From assembly GCF_014200595.1 (NCBI RefSeq), contig NZ_JACHCG010000004.1, positions 186,001 through 250,000 of the forward strand: 64,000 bases of DNA. Reading direction: 5' to 3'. Source of the DNA: Pedobacter cryoconitis (GTDB lineage: Bacteria; Bacteroidota; Bacteroidia; Sphingobacteriales; Sphingobacteriaceae). The position numbers were made by a program, and so were the translations under genes. The notes under the pieces were generated by a model. It had not been told where the DNA came from, made no database searches, and worked only from the letters and a program-made list of their open reading frames with translations. Of the stretch, positions 1 to 8,380 are shown piece by piece (positions within the stretch are counted from its first letter, which is position 1; each line of letters opens with the position of its first letter).

Positions 1-391
1 CGACATGGGTTTATATACCTACGATGCCAATACCAAAATTGATGTAGAAATAGTTGACATAACGGGAAATACAATACAATCGGCTCCTAAATTAATGGCT
101 AACATAGGGTCTAATGGAAAGATAGCTTATACTTACTCTGCTGAAGGTGGAAATGGCTATATTCATCTTAAAAGAGATGATGCCGGTGTTTTAGTACCTG
201 ACGCTAAAGGAGTTATTTTAAAGGCTGTGCCATATGATTCATACTACTCTGCACTAGGTAATAGTTCAAATCTAAACATAGCATCAAACAGATACGTAAC
301 CAATAGTTACTTACTAAGTAATAAAGGTGACAAAAAAGTTGTCAACTTTTACTACGGTTCTGGCGATAGCAGAGTAAAACAAGTATACTAG
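1..391 (+). CDS. C-terminal end of an unknown protein (partial)
   Basis: The frame is open from the window edge to a TAG at 389-391, so the true start probably lies outside the window; the first ATG at 5 need not be the start. About 129 residues are visible, rich in Gly, Asn, Ser, Tyr and beta-branched residues. This suggests an exported beta-sandwich or repeat protein, but no domain is recognised. A strong hairpin follows 30 bases after the stop. No function is assigned. Confidence 0.6.
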   Translation, partial: DMGLYTYDANTKIDVEIVDITGNTIQSAPKLMANIGSNGKIAYTYSAEGGNGYIHLKRDDAGVLVPDAKGVILKAVPYDSYYSALGNSSNLNIASNRYVTNSYLLSNKGDKKVVNFYYGSGDSRVKQVY

Positions 392-420
392 TTAATAGCC
401 AACATATTTAGTTTAACATA

Positions 421-459
421 AAAAAAGAGAGGGTTTCCCAGGAAGCCTTCTCTTTTTTT
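421..459 (+). terminator. Rho-independent terminator
   Basis: About 18 paired bases (two G-T pairs) around a 3-nt loop, with an A run on the left and a T run on the right. It lies just after the partial gene and would work in both directions. Confidence 0.8.
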
Positions 460-614
460 ATGTTATGTTTTCCAATATCAAGGGATCAAGTCATAAACTT
501 GCGGATTAGGGATTAAATTTCAAGTTTTGGGTTTGATATTTTTTGAGTTCAAAGCAACTGGTTAAGATTCTTTAATAAGATGATTACTTCCTGATTTTTC
601 CAGGCTTGCTACTT

Positions 615-788
615 TTACGAAAGTTCTCTGATGCCTTTTTCGGTTTCCATTGATTGTTTCATTATGCCCGGTACAGAACTTTTGAAACAACCAGTACTCC
701 AAACTGCTGCTTTAAAAATGAAATCGCCTAGGATTCCCTTTAAAAATTTACCCGTTAAACTTCCCATAATAAATAAATGCTTTTCCAT
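615..788 (-). CDS. Possible 57-aa small protein
   Basis: An ATG at 788 opens 57 codons ending in TAA at 615-617. The N-terminal half is mildly hydrophobic and glycine-rich and the C-terminal third is charged. A TACATTTA sequence, close to the Bacteroidota -7 promoter box, lies a few bases upstream of the ATG. No family is recognised and there is no partner gene. It could be chance coding in an otherwise gene-free stretch. Confidence 0.25.
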   Translation of the reverse strand: MEKHLFIMGSLTGKFLKGILGDFIFKAAVWSTGCFKSSVPGIMKQSMETEKGIRELS

Positions 789-830
789 AAATGTAAATCA
801 TTAATGTTAAAGTGCATCATCAGGAGTAGA

Positions 831-880
831 CAATGTCCGTAATTGTCCGCAGCAGTCTGCAATTGTCCGTAGTTGTCCAT
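831..880. repeat. Five 10-bp imperfect tandem units
   Basis: Units are caatgtccgt / aattgtccgc / agcagtctgc / aattgtccgt / agttgtccat. The period is exactly 10 bp, close to one helical turn. It lies in the gene-free stretch between 392 and 1372, where apart from the possible small ORF and these arrays nothing else was recognised. Confidence 0.7.
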
Positions 881-924
881 GCCTTAGTCAAAGGAAAAAT
901 CATAAGGTTTATGAAGCTTCAGTT

Positions 925-957
925 AGTTGTGCTTGAGTTGTGCCTGAGTGGTGGTCG
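925..957. repeat. Three 11-bp imperfect tandem units
   Basis: Units are agttgtgcttg / agttgtgcctg / agtggtggtcg. This is the first of several 11-bp-period arrays in this gap. Confidence 0.65.
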
Positions 958-1023
958 GTGTAAGTGCAGGCCGTAACCAGCCCGGGAGTATGACAACTCT
1001 AAGTCATTTCAACTAGTTGTTTT

Positions 1024-1067
1024 GACTTGGACTTGCCATGCTCTCACGTTGCTTTAGCATTGCTCTT
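1024..1067. repeat. Four 11-bp imperfect tandem units
   Basis: Units are gacttggactt / gccatgctctc / acgttgcttta / gcattgctctt. The last three share six of eleven columns. The array is in 11-bp phase with the one at 925, nine units on, but its sequence is unrelated. Confidence 0.5.
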
Positions 1068-1077
1068 ACCCTAACGA

Positions 1078-1110
1078 GTACTCGGACAGTACTCAGGCAG
1101 TACCCGGCCG
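1078..1110. repeat. Three 11-bp imperfect tandem units
   Basis: Units are gtactcggaca / gtactcaggca / gtacccggccg. They are GC-rich compared with their surroundings. Confidence 0.7.
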
Positions 1111-1371
1111 ATATAGATCTGTTATTTAGCTGTTTTGAATTTATTTACTAACAGCCCGGACTTGTTTCCCCTGAGTCATTCCCATGCAAATTGAAAGCTT
1201 TCAGCGCAACTTCCACAGGCATAAGCGCATCCGTGACAGCAAAGACTTTCTGTTTAGCGTGTCAAAAATTTATGCTTAAAAAAGAGACTGCTTCACAAGT
1301 TGATGACTTGATCCATATCAAGACTTACCCCTGCACAGTATGTTATCCAAAATAAAAAACCTTTGAAAACA

Positions 1372-1400
1372 AAAAAGCTCCAGATTTCTCTGAAGCTTTT
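1372..1400 (-). terminator. Terminator of tRNA-Phe
   Basis: A 12-bp stem (one G-T pair) ends in a T run when read on the minus strand. It starts 9 bases after the tRNA 3' end. Confidence 0.7.
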
Positions 1401-1408
1401 AGAAGAAG

Positions 1409-1481
1409 TGGTGTGGGCCGGGATCGAACCGGCGACACAAGGATTTTCAATCCTTTGCTCTACCGACTGAGCTACCGCACC
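1409..1481 (-). tRNA. tRNA-Phe (anticodon GAA)
   Basis: A 73-nt cloverleaf reads on the minus strand. The anticodon stem AAGGA/TCCTT encloses loop TTGAAAA with anticodon GAA. The D-loop has the usual AGCTCAG...GGTAGAGC pattern, and the T arm pairs GCCGG with CCGGC around TTCGATC. The discriminator is A73 and CCA is not encoded. The acceptor stem GGTGCGG/CCACACC has one C5-A68 mismatch. No integrase or duplicated tRNA end was seen nearby. Confidence 0.96.
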
Positions 1482-1692
1482 ATCTTATTTCAACATGTTT
1501 GACCATGTTCCCCTCGGTTGGGAGTGCAAATGTAGTTTCTTTTTTCGAATTGCAAAACTTTTTCTGAAAATAATTTAAAAACCCCTCAGAATTATTTAAA
1601 AAGGCTCTAAATTTGAAATAATTATGCAAGCATAGTATTTTTTGTCTGCTAATTATTTTAACTTAGCATGACTGTAAAAGATTAACCAAATA

Positions 1693-2988
1693 ATGATTTC
1701 ACAAATTCTATTTATAGCAATCACTTTAGCGGCTATCGCCTTATTCAGCTTCAACCTGAAAAAGGTCATCCGTAACATCAGAATTGGTAAAGCGGCAGAC
1801 CGTACTGACCAACCTCAAAAAAGATTGATGACCATGATCAGGGTTGCCCTTGGGCAAAGCAAGATGGTGGTACGTCCAATTCCTGCTGCCCTGCATTTTG
1901 TCGTGTACATTGGTTTTGTGATTATCAATATCGAAGTGCTCGAAATTATGATTGACGGCATGTTTGGCACTCACCGCGTATTTGGCGGGCTGGGCAGCTT
2001 GTATAACTTTTTGATAGGATCATTTGAGATTCTCGCTTTAGGAGTATGGGTTGGCTGTGCAATTTTCCTGATCAGAAGAAATATTTTAAAACTGAAAAGA
2101 TTAAACAGCCCCGAATTGAAAGGCTGGCCAAAATCTGATGCCAATTATATCCTGATCACAGAAATCCTGTTAATGACCGCATTTCTGCTGATGAATGCAG
2201 CAGATGCTAAATTGCAGGCTTTAGGCGCACATCATTATATCACAGCAGGCGCTTTCCCTGTAAGTCAGTTTCTCCAAAGCTTATTGCCAGGCAGCGAAAG
2301 CAGCCTGATCGCTATAGAAAGAGGCTGCTGGTGGTTCCACATTATCGGTATCCTTGCCTTCCTGAACTATTTACCTTATTCCAAACATTTCCATATCCTG
2401 TTTGCCTTTCCAAATACATATTTCTCTAACCTGGAGCCAAAGGGTGAATTTACAAATATGCAAAGCGTAACCAATGAGGTTAAAGCTATGCTGGATCCGT
2501 CCTTCACTCCCCCTGAGGCTGAAGCAGGTCGTTTCGGTGCAAAGGATGTGAATGACCTGTCATGGGTAAACCTGATGAATGCTTACACCTGTACCGAATG
2601 CGGACGTTGTACTTCAGTATGTCCTGCCAACATTACAGGCAAACTCCTTTCTCCACGTAAGATCATGATGGATACCCGTGACCGCATGGAAGAAGTGGGT
2701 AAAAATATTGATAAAACAGGCGCTGGTTTTGAAGATGGAAAATCATTAATTGATGATTATATCACCAGAGAAGAACTATGGGCATGTACAAGCTGTAATG
2801 CTTGTGTAGAGGCCTGTCCTATCAATATAGATCCGCTGGCAATTATTACAGACCTCAGAAGGTATGCGGTAATGGAAGAGTCTCAGGCTCCTGCAAGTAT
2901 CAATGCGATGCTTGGAAATATTGAAAATAATGGTGCGCCATGGAAATATTCTCCGGCAGACCGTTTGAACTGGGCAAAAGAAAGTTAA
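1693..2988 (+). CDS. Membrane-bound 4Fe-4S oxidoreductase (HdrC/GlpC-like)
   Basis: The 431-aa protein begins with about five membrane helices (residues 1-25, 68-95, 105-130, 150-170, 210-235). A cytoplasmic ferredoxin-like part follows, with two CxxCxxCxxxCP motifs at about C300 and C365, enough to bind two 4Fe-4S clusters. This is the layout of iron-sulfur subunits that pass electrons between the membrane and a CCG-domain partner, and the next gene, 27 bases on, encodes that partner. It probably belongs to the respiratory redox chain, but the electron donor cannot be read from sequence. It is common in Bacteroidota beside electron-transfer genes, which are not present here. Confidence 0.85.
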   Translation: MISQILFIAITLAAIALFSFNLKKVIRNIRIGKAADRTDQPQKRLMTMIRVALGQSKMVVRPIPAALHFVVYIGFVIINIEVLEIMIDGMFGTHRVFGGLGSLYNFLIGSFEILALGVWVGCAIFLIRRNILKLKRLNSPELKGWPKSDANYILITEILLMTAFLLMNAADAKLQALGAHHYITAGAFPVSQFLQSLLPGSESSLIAIERGCWWFHIIGILAFLNYLPYSKHFHILFAFPNTYFSNLEPKGEFTNMQSVTNEVKAMLDPSFTPPEAEAGRFGAKDVNDLSWVNLMNAYTCTECGRCTSVCPANITGKLLSPRKIMMDTRDRMEEVGKNIDKTGAGFEDGKSLIDDYITREELWACTSCNACVEACPINIDPLAIITDLRRYAVMEESQAPASINAMLGNIENNGAPWKYSPADRLNWAKES

Positions 2989-3015
2989 ATTTTAATCTAT
3001 TACTCAAGCTGAATA

Positions 3016-3816
3016 ATGAGCGAGAAACTAAATATAGAAGTGCCTACTATGGCAGAAATGATTGCCAGGGGCGAAGAACCTGAAATTTTATTCTGGGTAG
3101 GTTGTGCAGGCAGTTATGATGAACGCGCACAAAAAACAACACGGGATATTTGCAAAATCCTTCACCATGTAGGCATTAAATATGCCGTATTGGGAACGGA
3201 AGAAAGCTGTACAGGTGATCCTGCTAAACGTGCTGGAAATGAATTCCTGTTCCAAATGCAGGCCATGACCAATATCGAGGTATTGAATGGTTACAATATT
3301 AAAAAAATTGTAACAGGCTGCCCGCATTGCTTTAATACGATTAAAAATGAATATCCGGGTTTAGGTGGTAATTATGAGGTTATTCACCATACCCAATTAA
3401 TTCAGGATCTGATTAACGATGGCAAGCTGAAAGCTGAAGGAGGCGAAAGCTTTAAAGGTAAAAAAATCACCTATCATGATCCTTGTTATTTAGGCCGTGG
3501 TAATGGTATATATGAAGCCCCAAGAAAAGCTTTAGAAGTTTTAGATGCACAATTAGTGGAAATGAAACGTTGTAAGTCTAATGGCCTTTGTTGTGGTGCA
3601 GGTGGCGCCCAGATGTTCAAAGAACCAGAAAAAGGGAACAAAGACATCAATATAGAAAGAATCGAAGAAGCACTGGAAACTAATCCAAGTATTATTGCAG
3701 CAGGTTGTCCTTTCTGTATGACCATGCTTAGTGACGGTGTTAAAATGAAAGATCAGAATCAAAATGTCCAGGTATTGGATATTGCAGAAATTACAGTACG
3801 CGCAAATGGGTTGTAA
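3016..3816 (+). CDS. CCG-domain Fe-S oxidoreductase subunit (HdrB-like)
   Basis: The 266-aa soluble protein has two cysteine-rich CCG regions. The first runs from GC30AG to CPHC; the second contains DPCYLGRGNG, CCGAGG and GCPFC. In the known family (HdrB, GlpC and LutA relatives) these cysteines hold an unusual Fe-S cluster. It is co-directional with the membrane 4Fe-4S gene 27 bases upstream and overlaps the next gene by 11 bases, so the three are probably one transcript. The two Fe-S proteins likely form one complex. Its substrate is unknown. Confidence 0.85.
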   Translation: MSEKLNIEVPTMAEMIARGEEPEILFWVGCAGSYDERAQKTTRDICKILHHVGIKYAVLGTEESCTGDPAKRAGNEFLFQMQAMTNIEVLNGYNIKKIVTGCPHCFNTIKNEYPGLGGNYEVIHHTQLIQDLINDGKLKAEGGESFKGKKITYHDPCYLGRGNGIYEAPRKALEVLDAQLVEMKRCKSNGLCCGAGGAQMFKEPEKGNKDINIERIEEALETNPSIIAAGCPFCMTMLSDGVKMKDQNQNVQVLDIAEITVRANGL

Positions 3817-4645
3817 TCCCCTTTTTATTACGTCAATAAATTCAGGCAGTAACGGCAATTGTTATTACGTAGGTAATGCAAAGGAGGCCGTGCTGATTGA
3901 CGCTGGAATATCCTGCCGGGAAACTGAAAAACGGATGCTGCGTCTGGGTTTATCTATGGGCAAGGTGAAAGCTATTTTCATTTCGCACGAACATGGTGAC
4001 CACATCCGCGGTTTAACTGTCATGGCGAAGAAATACCGTATCCCGGTTTATATCACTCCGGGAACAATTGGTAACAGCAAGCTGGAATTACCAGAAGATT
4101 TAATCAATTCATTCTTTAGTCACCAGGTAATCCAGATCGGGTCGTTGCAAATCACTTGTTTCCCTAAAATTCATGATGCAGCAGAGCCGCATAGTTTCAT
4201 GGTTTCATGTGGAGAGATCAAAGTTGGCGTGTTTACTGATCTTGGTGCAGTTTGTGAACAGCTTACCCTGCATTTCAAGCAATGTGATGCAGCTTTTCTG
4301 GAAGCGAATTATGATGAAGATCTTTTACACAATGGTAATTACCCTTATTACCTCAAAAAAAGGATTAGTGATGGTTTTGGTCACCTGAGCAATAAACAAG
4401 CCTTAGAACTGTTTACAACATGCCGCCCGGCTAAGCTGACGCATTTATTGCTTTCACATTTATCAAAAGATAATAACAACCCGGATTTAGTAGAAAATCT
4501 GTTTAAAGAACATGCGCAGGATACGATGATCGTTGTTGCACCGCGTGATATGGAAACCCCGGTATTTACTATTGGCGGACCTTCAGGCTCATCTGCCGGA
4601 ATTTCTCCATTAACTGATTCAGCTCCTCTGGTTCTATATTCTTAA
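3806..4645 (+). CDS. Metallo-beta-lactamase fold hydrolase, YycJ/WalJ-like
   Basis: The start is placed at the ATG at 3806, because the family begins a few residues before the SGSNGN stretch; an upstream ATG at 3764 would add 14 residues inside the previous gene. The chosen ATG overlaps the preceding CCG gene by 11 bases, which suggests coupled translation. The metal motif SHEHGDH and later conserved His and Asp residues mark a two-metal hydrolase, in this family usually a nucleic-acid exonuclease. The last 25 or so codons overlap the convergent gene by 77 bases, so the C-terminus looks longer than necessary. Confidence 0.85.
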   Translation: MGCNPLFITSINSGSNGNCYYVGNAKEAVLIDAGISCRETEKRMLRLGLSMGKVKAIFISHEHGDHIRGLTVMAKKYRIPVYITPGTIGNSKLELPEDLINSFFSHQVIQIGSLQITCFPKIHDAAEPHSFMVSCGEIKVGVFTDLGAVCEQLTLHFKQCDAAFLEANYDEDLLHNGNYPYYLKKRISDGFGHLSNKQALELFTTCRPAKLTHLLLSHLSKDNNNPDLVENLFKEHAQDTMIVVAPRDMETPVFTIGGPSGSSAGISPLTDSAPLVLYS

Positions 4646-5045
4646 GTGGTATGGCCATAAACGTGGCCATACTATCAATGTCATTACCTTTTGTATCATT
4701 ATAGGTCTGCACAATAACGTCATCCCCTTTGGTACGTAAAATTAAATTCCCGGATTGTGCTGTCCCTGCATAATCCAAATCCTTGTATTTTAAAAAGTTA
4801 AAAGAGAAATATTCTATCTTTCCATTGTTAAAAAAACATTTATAACGACAGAACCCACTGTTAGTAATCCGTAGTTCGTATTTCTTTATACTCCCTCCTT
4901 TAGCTTCTTTATTGTAATGATCTTCTAGTTTTTGCTGTACATATATAGCTTCTTCTTCTGTTGGGCCATAGGATGAAAAGGAGAGAAAAACAGCGCATAA
5001 CAGCGAATAGACACTAATTTTTAAGGAGATTGTAAACTTTTTCAT
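4569..5045 (-). CDS. Small exported protein of unknown function
   Basis: The 158-aa protein has an N-terminal signal sequence (residues 1-26, hydrophobic core SVYSLLCAVFLSFSS). The mature part is small and beta-rich with two cysteines near residue 70. No family is recognised. Its 3' end overlaps the metallohydrolase gene by 77 bases on the opposite strand. A signal peptide and ordinary codon use support it as real. Confidence 0.7.
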   Translation of the reverse strand: MKKFTISLKISVYSLLCAVFLSFSSYGPTEEEAIYVQQKLEDHYNKEAKGGSIKKYELRITNSGFCRYKCFFNNGKIEYFSFNFLKYKDLDYAGTAQSGNLILRTKGDDVIVQTYNDTKGNDIDSMATFMAIPLKNIEPEELNQLMEKFRQMSLKVRQ

Positions 5046-5084
5046 CTCAATTGCTATTTGGGTAAATCAATTTAAATAAAATGT

Positions 5085-5092
5085 TAAATTTG
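5085..5092 (+). promoter_or_regulatory. -7 promoter box TAAATTTG
   Basis: A perfect match to the Bacteroidota TAnnTTTG box, with its last base 5 bases before the ATG at 5097. Transcription would start about at the ATG. A TTTG 24 bases upstream could be a loose -33 element. Confidence 0.45.
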
Positions 5093-5096
5093 TGAT

Positions 5097-5576
5097 ATGA
5101 GTTTTTCTCCACAATCAAAAGTTTGGATCTATCAGAGCGATCGTGAATTCAGTGACCAGGAGGTTAGTGCAATTCAACAACAATTGGACGGTTTTACTGC
5201 ACAATGGAAAGCCCATGGCCATCAGTTACAGGCAAAAGCAGAAATCAGGTACAATTATTTCATTATTTTCACAGTAGACGAAGCTACCGCTGGTGCTACA
5301 GGGTGTTCTATTGATGCCTCAGTACGCATAGTTAAGGGAATTGAAACCGAATATGGAGCCGATTTATTTAATCGCTTTAATATGGCTTACAAAGTTGACG
5401 GAAAAGTAATTGTTGTCAATAAGGAAGATTTCGAAACACTGATCAGTATTAAGAACATTACACAGGATTCTATTGTATTTAACAATATGGTTCAGACTTT
5501 GGAAGATTTCCAGACGAAATGGGAAGTTCCTTTCAGGGATAGCTGGCATAATAAAGTATTCGCGGATTTACTTTAA
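5097..5576 (+). CDS. Conserved Bacteroidota protein of unknown function
   Basis: The 159-aa protein has no signal peptide or membrane segment and is predicted cytoplasmic. I recall relatives carrying the label ABC transporter ATPase, but no Walker A, Walker B or signature motif is visible, so that name is not supported. It ends SWHNKVFADLL and stands alone between opposite-strand genes. A hairpin spans its stop codon. The function is unknown. Confidence 0.75.
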   Translation: MSFSPQSKVWIYQSDREFSDQEVSAIQQQLDGFTAQWKAHGHQLQAKAEIRYNYFIIFTVDEATAGATGCSIDASVRIVKGIETEYGADLFNRFNMAYKVDGKVIVVNKEDFETLISIKNITQDSIVFNNMVQTLEDFQTKWEVPFRDSWHNKVFADLL

Positions 5577-5587
5577 CCCGCGAATAC
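5556..5587. terminator. Hairpin spanning a stop codon
   Basis: Ten paired bases (gtattcgcgg with ccgcgaatac) enclose the stop of the 159-aa gene in a 12-base loop. It is shared with the convergent mtgA end 20 bases away. It lacks a clear T run. Confidence 0.55.
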
Positions 5588-5606
5588 CTTAAAACCTGCA
5601 ATGGGC

Positions 5607-6335
5607 TTACTTAAATTTTATTGGCCCAAGGTTTCTTATATTTTTCATAATCAGATATTGCCTGTGCCTGATATAAAGGGTGGGATGCACAGGAGTCCAG
5701 CGTAACGGATTAGGGAAACAGGCGACAATTAATGCTGCTTCTGATCTGTTCAGATTTCTGCATGATTTCCCATAATAACTTTGTGAAGCAGCTTCTGCAC
5801 CATAAATACCATCGCCCATCTCAATCACATTCAGGTAAACTTCCAATATCCGCTGTTTGCTCCACATCATCTCAATCAGCACCGTAAAGTAAGCTTCAAA
5901 ACCTTTACGTACCCAGGATCTTCCGGGCCATAAAAACACATTCTTAGCAGTTTGCTGCGAGATCGTACTTCCACCTTTAACTTTGGTGCTATCTCCTTTA
6001 TTAGCGCTGTATGCCCTGCCAATAGCTTTCATATCGAAACCCCAGTGGTGAACAAACTTCTGGTCTTCACCAGCAATAGCTGCACGTTTGATCTGGTCTG
6101 ACATTTCACTGAGTTTTACCCAGTCTTTCTCTGTTTTAAAAGTCTTCCCATCAGATTTACGTTCAATATTACGCAAGATCATTAAGGACGTAAAAGGCGG
6201 GTTAATAAACCGGTAAGCCAAAACCCAGAGGATCGTACTCAGGAAAAACCATAAAATACATTTCCCTATTAATATTGGTAAATTCCTGAAGTCGAATTTT
6301 CTTTTTTTAGTGTTTTTGCCACGTTTTACAGCCAT
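5607..6335 (-). CDS. mtgA: Monofunctional peptidoglycan glycosyltransferase
   Basis: The 242-aa protein polymerises lipid II into glycan strands on the outer face of the inner membrane. It has a basic N-terminus, one membrane helix (about residues 22-45), then a GT51 domain. Visible motifs are AGEDQKFVHHWGFD with the catalytic Glu, KGGSTISQQTAKN, and SKQRILEVYLN. The length fits MtgA, and no transpeptidase domain follows, which separates it from class A penicillin-binding proteins. It is convergent with the 159-aa gene and divergent from transaldolase. Confidence 0.93.
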   Translation of the reverse strand: MAVKRGKNTKKRKFDFRNLPILIGKCILWFFLSTILWVLAYRFINPPFTSLMILRNIERKSDGKTFKTEKDWVKLSEMSDQIKRAAIAGEDQKFVHHWGFDMKAIGRAYSANKGDSTKVKGGSTISQQTAKNVFLWPGRSWVRKGFEAYFTVLIEMMWSKQRILEVYLNVIEMGDGIYGAEAASQSYYGKSCRNLNRSEAALIVACFPNPLRWTPVHPTLYIRHRQYLIMKNIRNLGPIKFK

Positions 6336-6440
6336 CGCCCAAAGGTAAATAAAAATAGAGATTTGTCATGTCAGTGCATATATTTAAAGCAGTATAAACA
6401 TTCGGACTATTTACTTGTTTTTTGATTAAAACAATAGAAT

Positions 6441-7538
6441 ATGGAAGCGAATAAAGTAAAAAAAATACACGATTATGGTCAAAGTATCTGGCTGGACTTT
6501 ATTGATCGTGACATCATTAAATCTGGTAAATTAAAAGAACTGATTGAAATTGACGGCGTAAGAGGGTTAACTTCTAACCCGGCCATATTTGAGAAAGCGA
6601 TTAGCAGCAGTGCTGATTATGATGCTGATATCGCTGAACTATCAAAAGAGAAAATAAGTAACGAAGATATTTTTTACCGTCTTGCAATTAAAGACATCCA
6701 GCAGGCAGCAGATTTATTACTTCCGGTATATAATGAAGAAGTAAAAGGTGCGGATGGATATGCGAGCCTGGAGGTTTCTCCACTTTTGGCCCTCGATACT
6801 GAAGGTACAATTAAACAAGCCTTACAACTTTGGAAGGAAGTAAACCGTAAAAATGTAATGATCAAGATTCCTGGTACACAGCCAGGATTAGCTGCAATCA
6901 AGAAGACTATCTCTGAAGGGCTAAACATCAATGTAACCTTATTATTTGGTCTGGAACGCTACAAACAGGTAACAGACGCCTACCTGGAAGGATTGGAAGA
7001 ACGTGCAGCAAGAAACGAGAGTATTAAAGATATTGCATCAGTAGCCAGCTTCTTTTTAAGCCGGATAGATGTGCTGGTCGATCCTATCCTGGAAGAAAAA
7101 CATCTGGGCGAGTTAAAAGGTGAAGTTGCAATTGCTTCGGCAAAAAAAGCATATGAGATTTACCAACAGGTTTTCAGTGGAGAAAGATGGGAAAAACTAG
7201 CTGCTCTCGGTGCGAAACCTCAGCGTTTGCTTTGGGCAAGTACAAGTAGTAAAAACCCTGCTTTTAAGGATACTAAATATGTAGAAGCACTGATTGGCCC
7301 CGATACAGTAGATACCATTCCTATGGAAACACTGGAAGCTTACCGCGATCACGGTGATCCGGAAAGCCGCCTTGGAATTGATATTGATGGCGCATCTGCT
7401 ATATTGGCACAATTACGTCATGAAGATATTGATCTCGCCAAACTTACCCAGCAACTGGAAGATGAAGGGATAGAAAAATTCAATGCGCCTTATGAGAAAT
7501 TATTAAATGCAATTGAAAAGCAAAAACAATTAGCTTAA
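6441..7538 (+). CDS. tal: Transaldolase (long, Tal type 2)
   Basis: The 365-aa enzyme of the pentose phosphate pathway moves a dihydroxyacetone unit between sugar phosphates through a lysine Schiff base. The lysine sits in NVMIKIPGT near residue 138. Other signs are RGLTSNPAIFEKAI near residue 40 and RLLWASTSSKNP near residue 258. The length and the C-terminal helical extension match the longer Tal group rather than the 220- or 315-residue forms. A small unknown gene follows 35 bases later, and both may share the terminator at 7873. Confidence 0.95.
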   Translation: MEANKVKKIHDYGQSIWLDFIDRDIIKSGKLKELIEIDGVRGLTSNPAIFEKAISSSADYDADIAELSKEKISNEDIFYRLAIKDIQQAADLLLPVYNEEVKGADGYASLEVSPLLALDTEGTIKQALQLWKEVNRKNVMIKIPGTQPGLAAIKKTISEGLNINVTLLFGLERYKQVTDAYLEGLEERAARNESIKDIASVASFFLSRIDVLVDPILEEKHLGELKGEVAIASAKKAYEIYQQVFSGERWEKLAALGAKPQRLLWASTSSKNPAFKDTKYVEALIGPDTVDTIPMETLEAYRDHGDPESRLGIDIDGASAILAQLRHEDIDLAKLTQQLEDEGIEKFNAPYEKLLNAIEKQKQLA

Positions 7539-7573
7539 TAACTAGATTTGCGCTTACATTCAGATCATAAAAA

Positions 7574-7867
7574 ATGAAGTTTACAGCATCAAGGCTCTCA
7601 GAGGGAAACAAGGTTTTTCCGGCAGAAATTTATTTAGAAGAAAACAGTATTGAAATAAAGGTTCCAGGCTTGTTTAGCGGAGACTCTAAATACCTGAATT
7701 ACGAAGATATTACTTCGATTGAGGTTGACTCCCCAATGATTGGGTTTGCGACTTTACGCTTGTTTGTGAATGGCAATAAAGTAGAAATTCACGGTTTCTC
7801 TAAAAAAGATATTAAAGAAATCCGGAAAGTAATTGATGAAAACAGATCTAAAAGAAGAAGAGTTTAA
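7574..7867 (+). CDS. Small PH-like/GRAM-like protein
   Basis: The 97-aa protein has alternating hydrophobic strands and ends in a basic helix with a KRRR tail. This resembles a small bacterial PH-like fold, but the assignment is weak. It follows tal by 35 bases and is followed within 5 bases by a strong terminator. The function is unknown. Confidence 0.7.
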   Translation: MKFTASRLSEGNKVFPAEIYLEENSIEIKVPGLFSGDSKYLNYEDITSIEVDSPMIGFATLRLFVNGNKVEIHGFSKKDIKEIRKVIDENRSKRRRV

Positions 7868-7872
7868 AGCAT

Positions 7873-7910
7873 AAAAAAAAGCGTTCCGATAATCGGAACG
7901 CTTTTTTTTA
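7873..7910. terminator. Bidirectional terminator
   Basis: A perfect stem GCGTTCCGA/TCGGAACGC with a short loop is flanked by eight A on the left and eight T on the right. It serves the tal transcript and, in the other direction, the ribosomal protein operon ending at 7928. Confidence 0.93.
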
Positions 7911-7927
7911 TATTCGTTAAGATGAGA

Positions 7928-8371
7928 TTACTCAGCTACAACTGCGAAAGGAACTTTAACTTTTACTTCTTTGTGTAAGTTTAAGTTAGCGATATATTCA
8001 CCAACAAATTTAGGTTCAGTTTCGAAAGTGATACGGCGACGGTCAACATCAAAACCTTGTTGTTTTAATGCATCAGCAATCATAATAGTGTTTACTGCAC
8101 CAAAGATTTTACCAGTTTCACCAGCTTTAGCACCGATACTCAATTTAACATCAGCTAAACGAGTTGCGATACCTTCAGCATCTTTCTTAATTTTATCTTG
8201 TTTAAACGCTGCTTGTTTTAAGTTCTCTGCTAATACTTTTTTAGCAGATGGAGTAGCTAAAGCACCGAATCCTTGTGGGATAAGGTAGTTACGTCCGTAA
8301 CCTGGCTTTACGTTTACAATATCATCTTTCTCTCCAAGAGATTTGATGTCCTGTTTTAATATAATTTCCAT
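7928..8371 (-). CDS. rplI: 50S ribosomal protein bL9
   Basis: The 147-aa protein binds 23S rRNA near the L1 stalk. The N-terminal domain starts MEIILKQDIKSLGEKDD and has the GYGRNYLIPQG signature at about residues 24-34. A lysine-rich linker helix and the C-terminal domain follow. It is the last gene of rpsF-rpsR-rplI, 9 bases after rpsR, and ends at the shared terminator. Confidence 0.98.
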   Translation of the reverse strand: MEIILKQDIKSLGEKDDIVNVKPGYGRNYLIPQGFGALATPSAKKVLAENLKQAAFKQDKIKKDAEGIATRLADVKLSIGAKAGETGKIFGAVNTIMIADALKQQGFDVDRRRITFETEPKFVGEYIANLNLHKEVKVKVPFAVVAE

Positions 8372-8380
8372 GTTCAGCTC

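Noticed and set aside
831..1110. CRISPR array
   Set aside because: Units are 10-11 bp with no spacers, and no cas genes are present.
1409..1481. tRNA-Phe as attachment site of an island
   Set aside because: No integrase and no repeated tRNA end was found on either side.
1447..1629. 60-codon open frame on the minus strand over tRNA-Phe
   Set aside because: It reads through the tRNA and its promoter; a shadow frame.
5097..5576. ABC transporter ATPase name for the 159-aa protein
   Set aside because: No Walker or signature motif exists; the label would be misleading.
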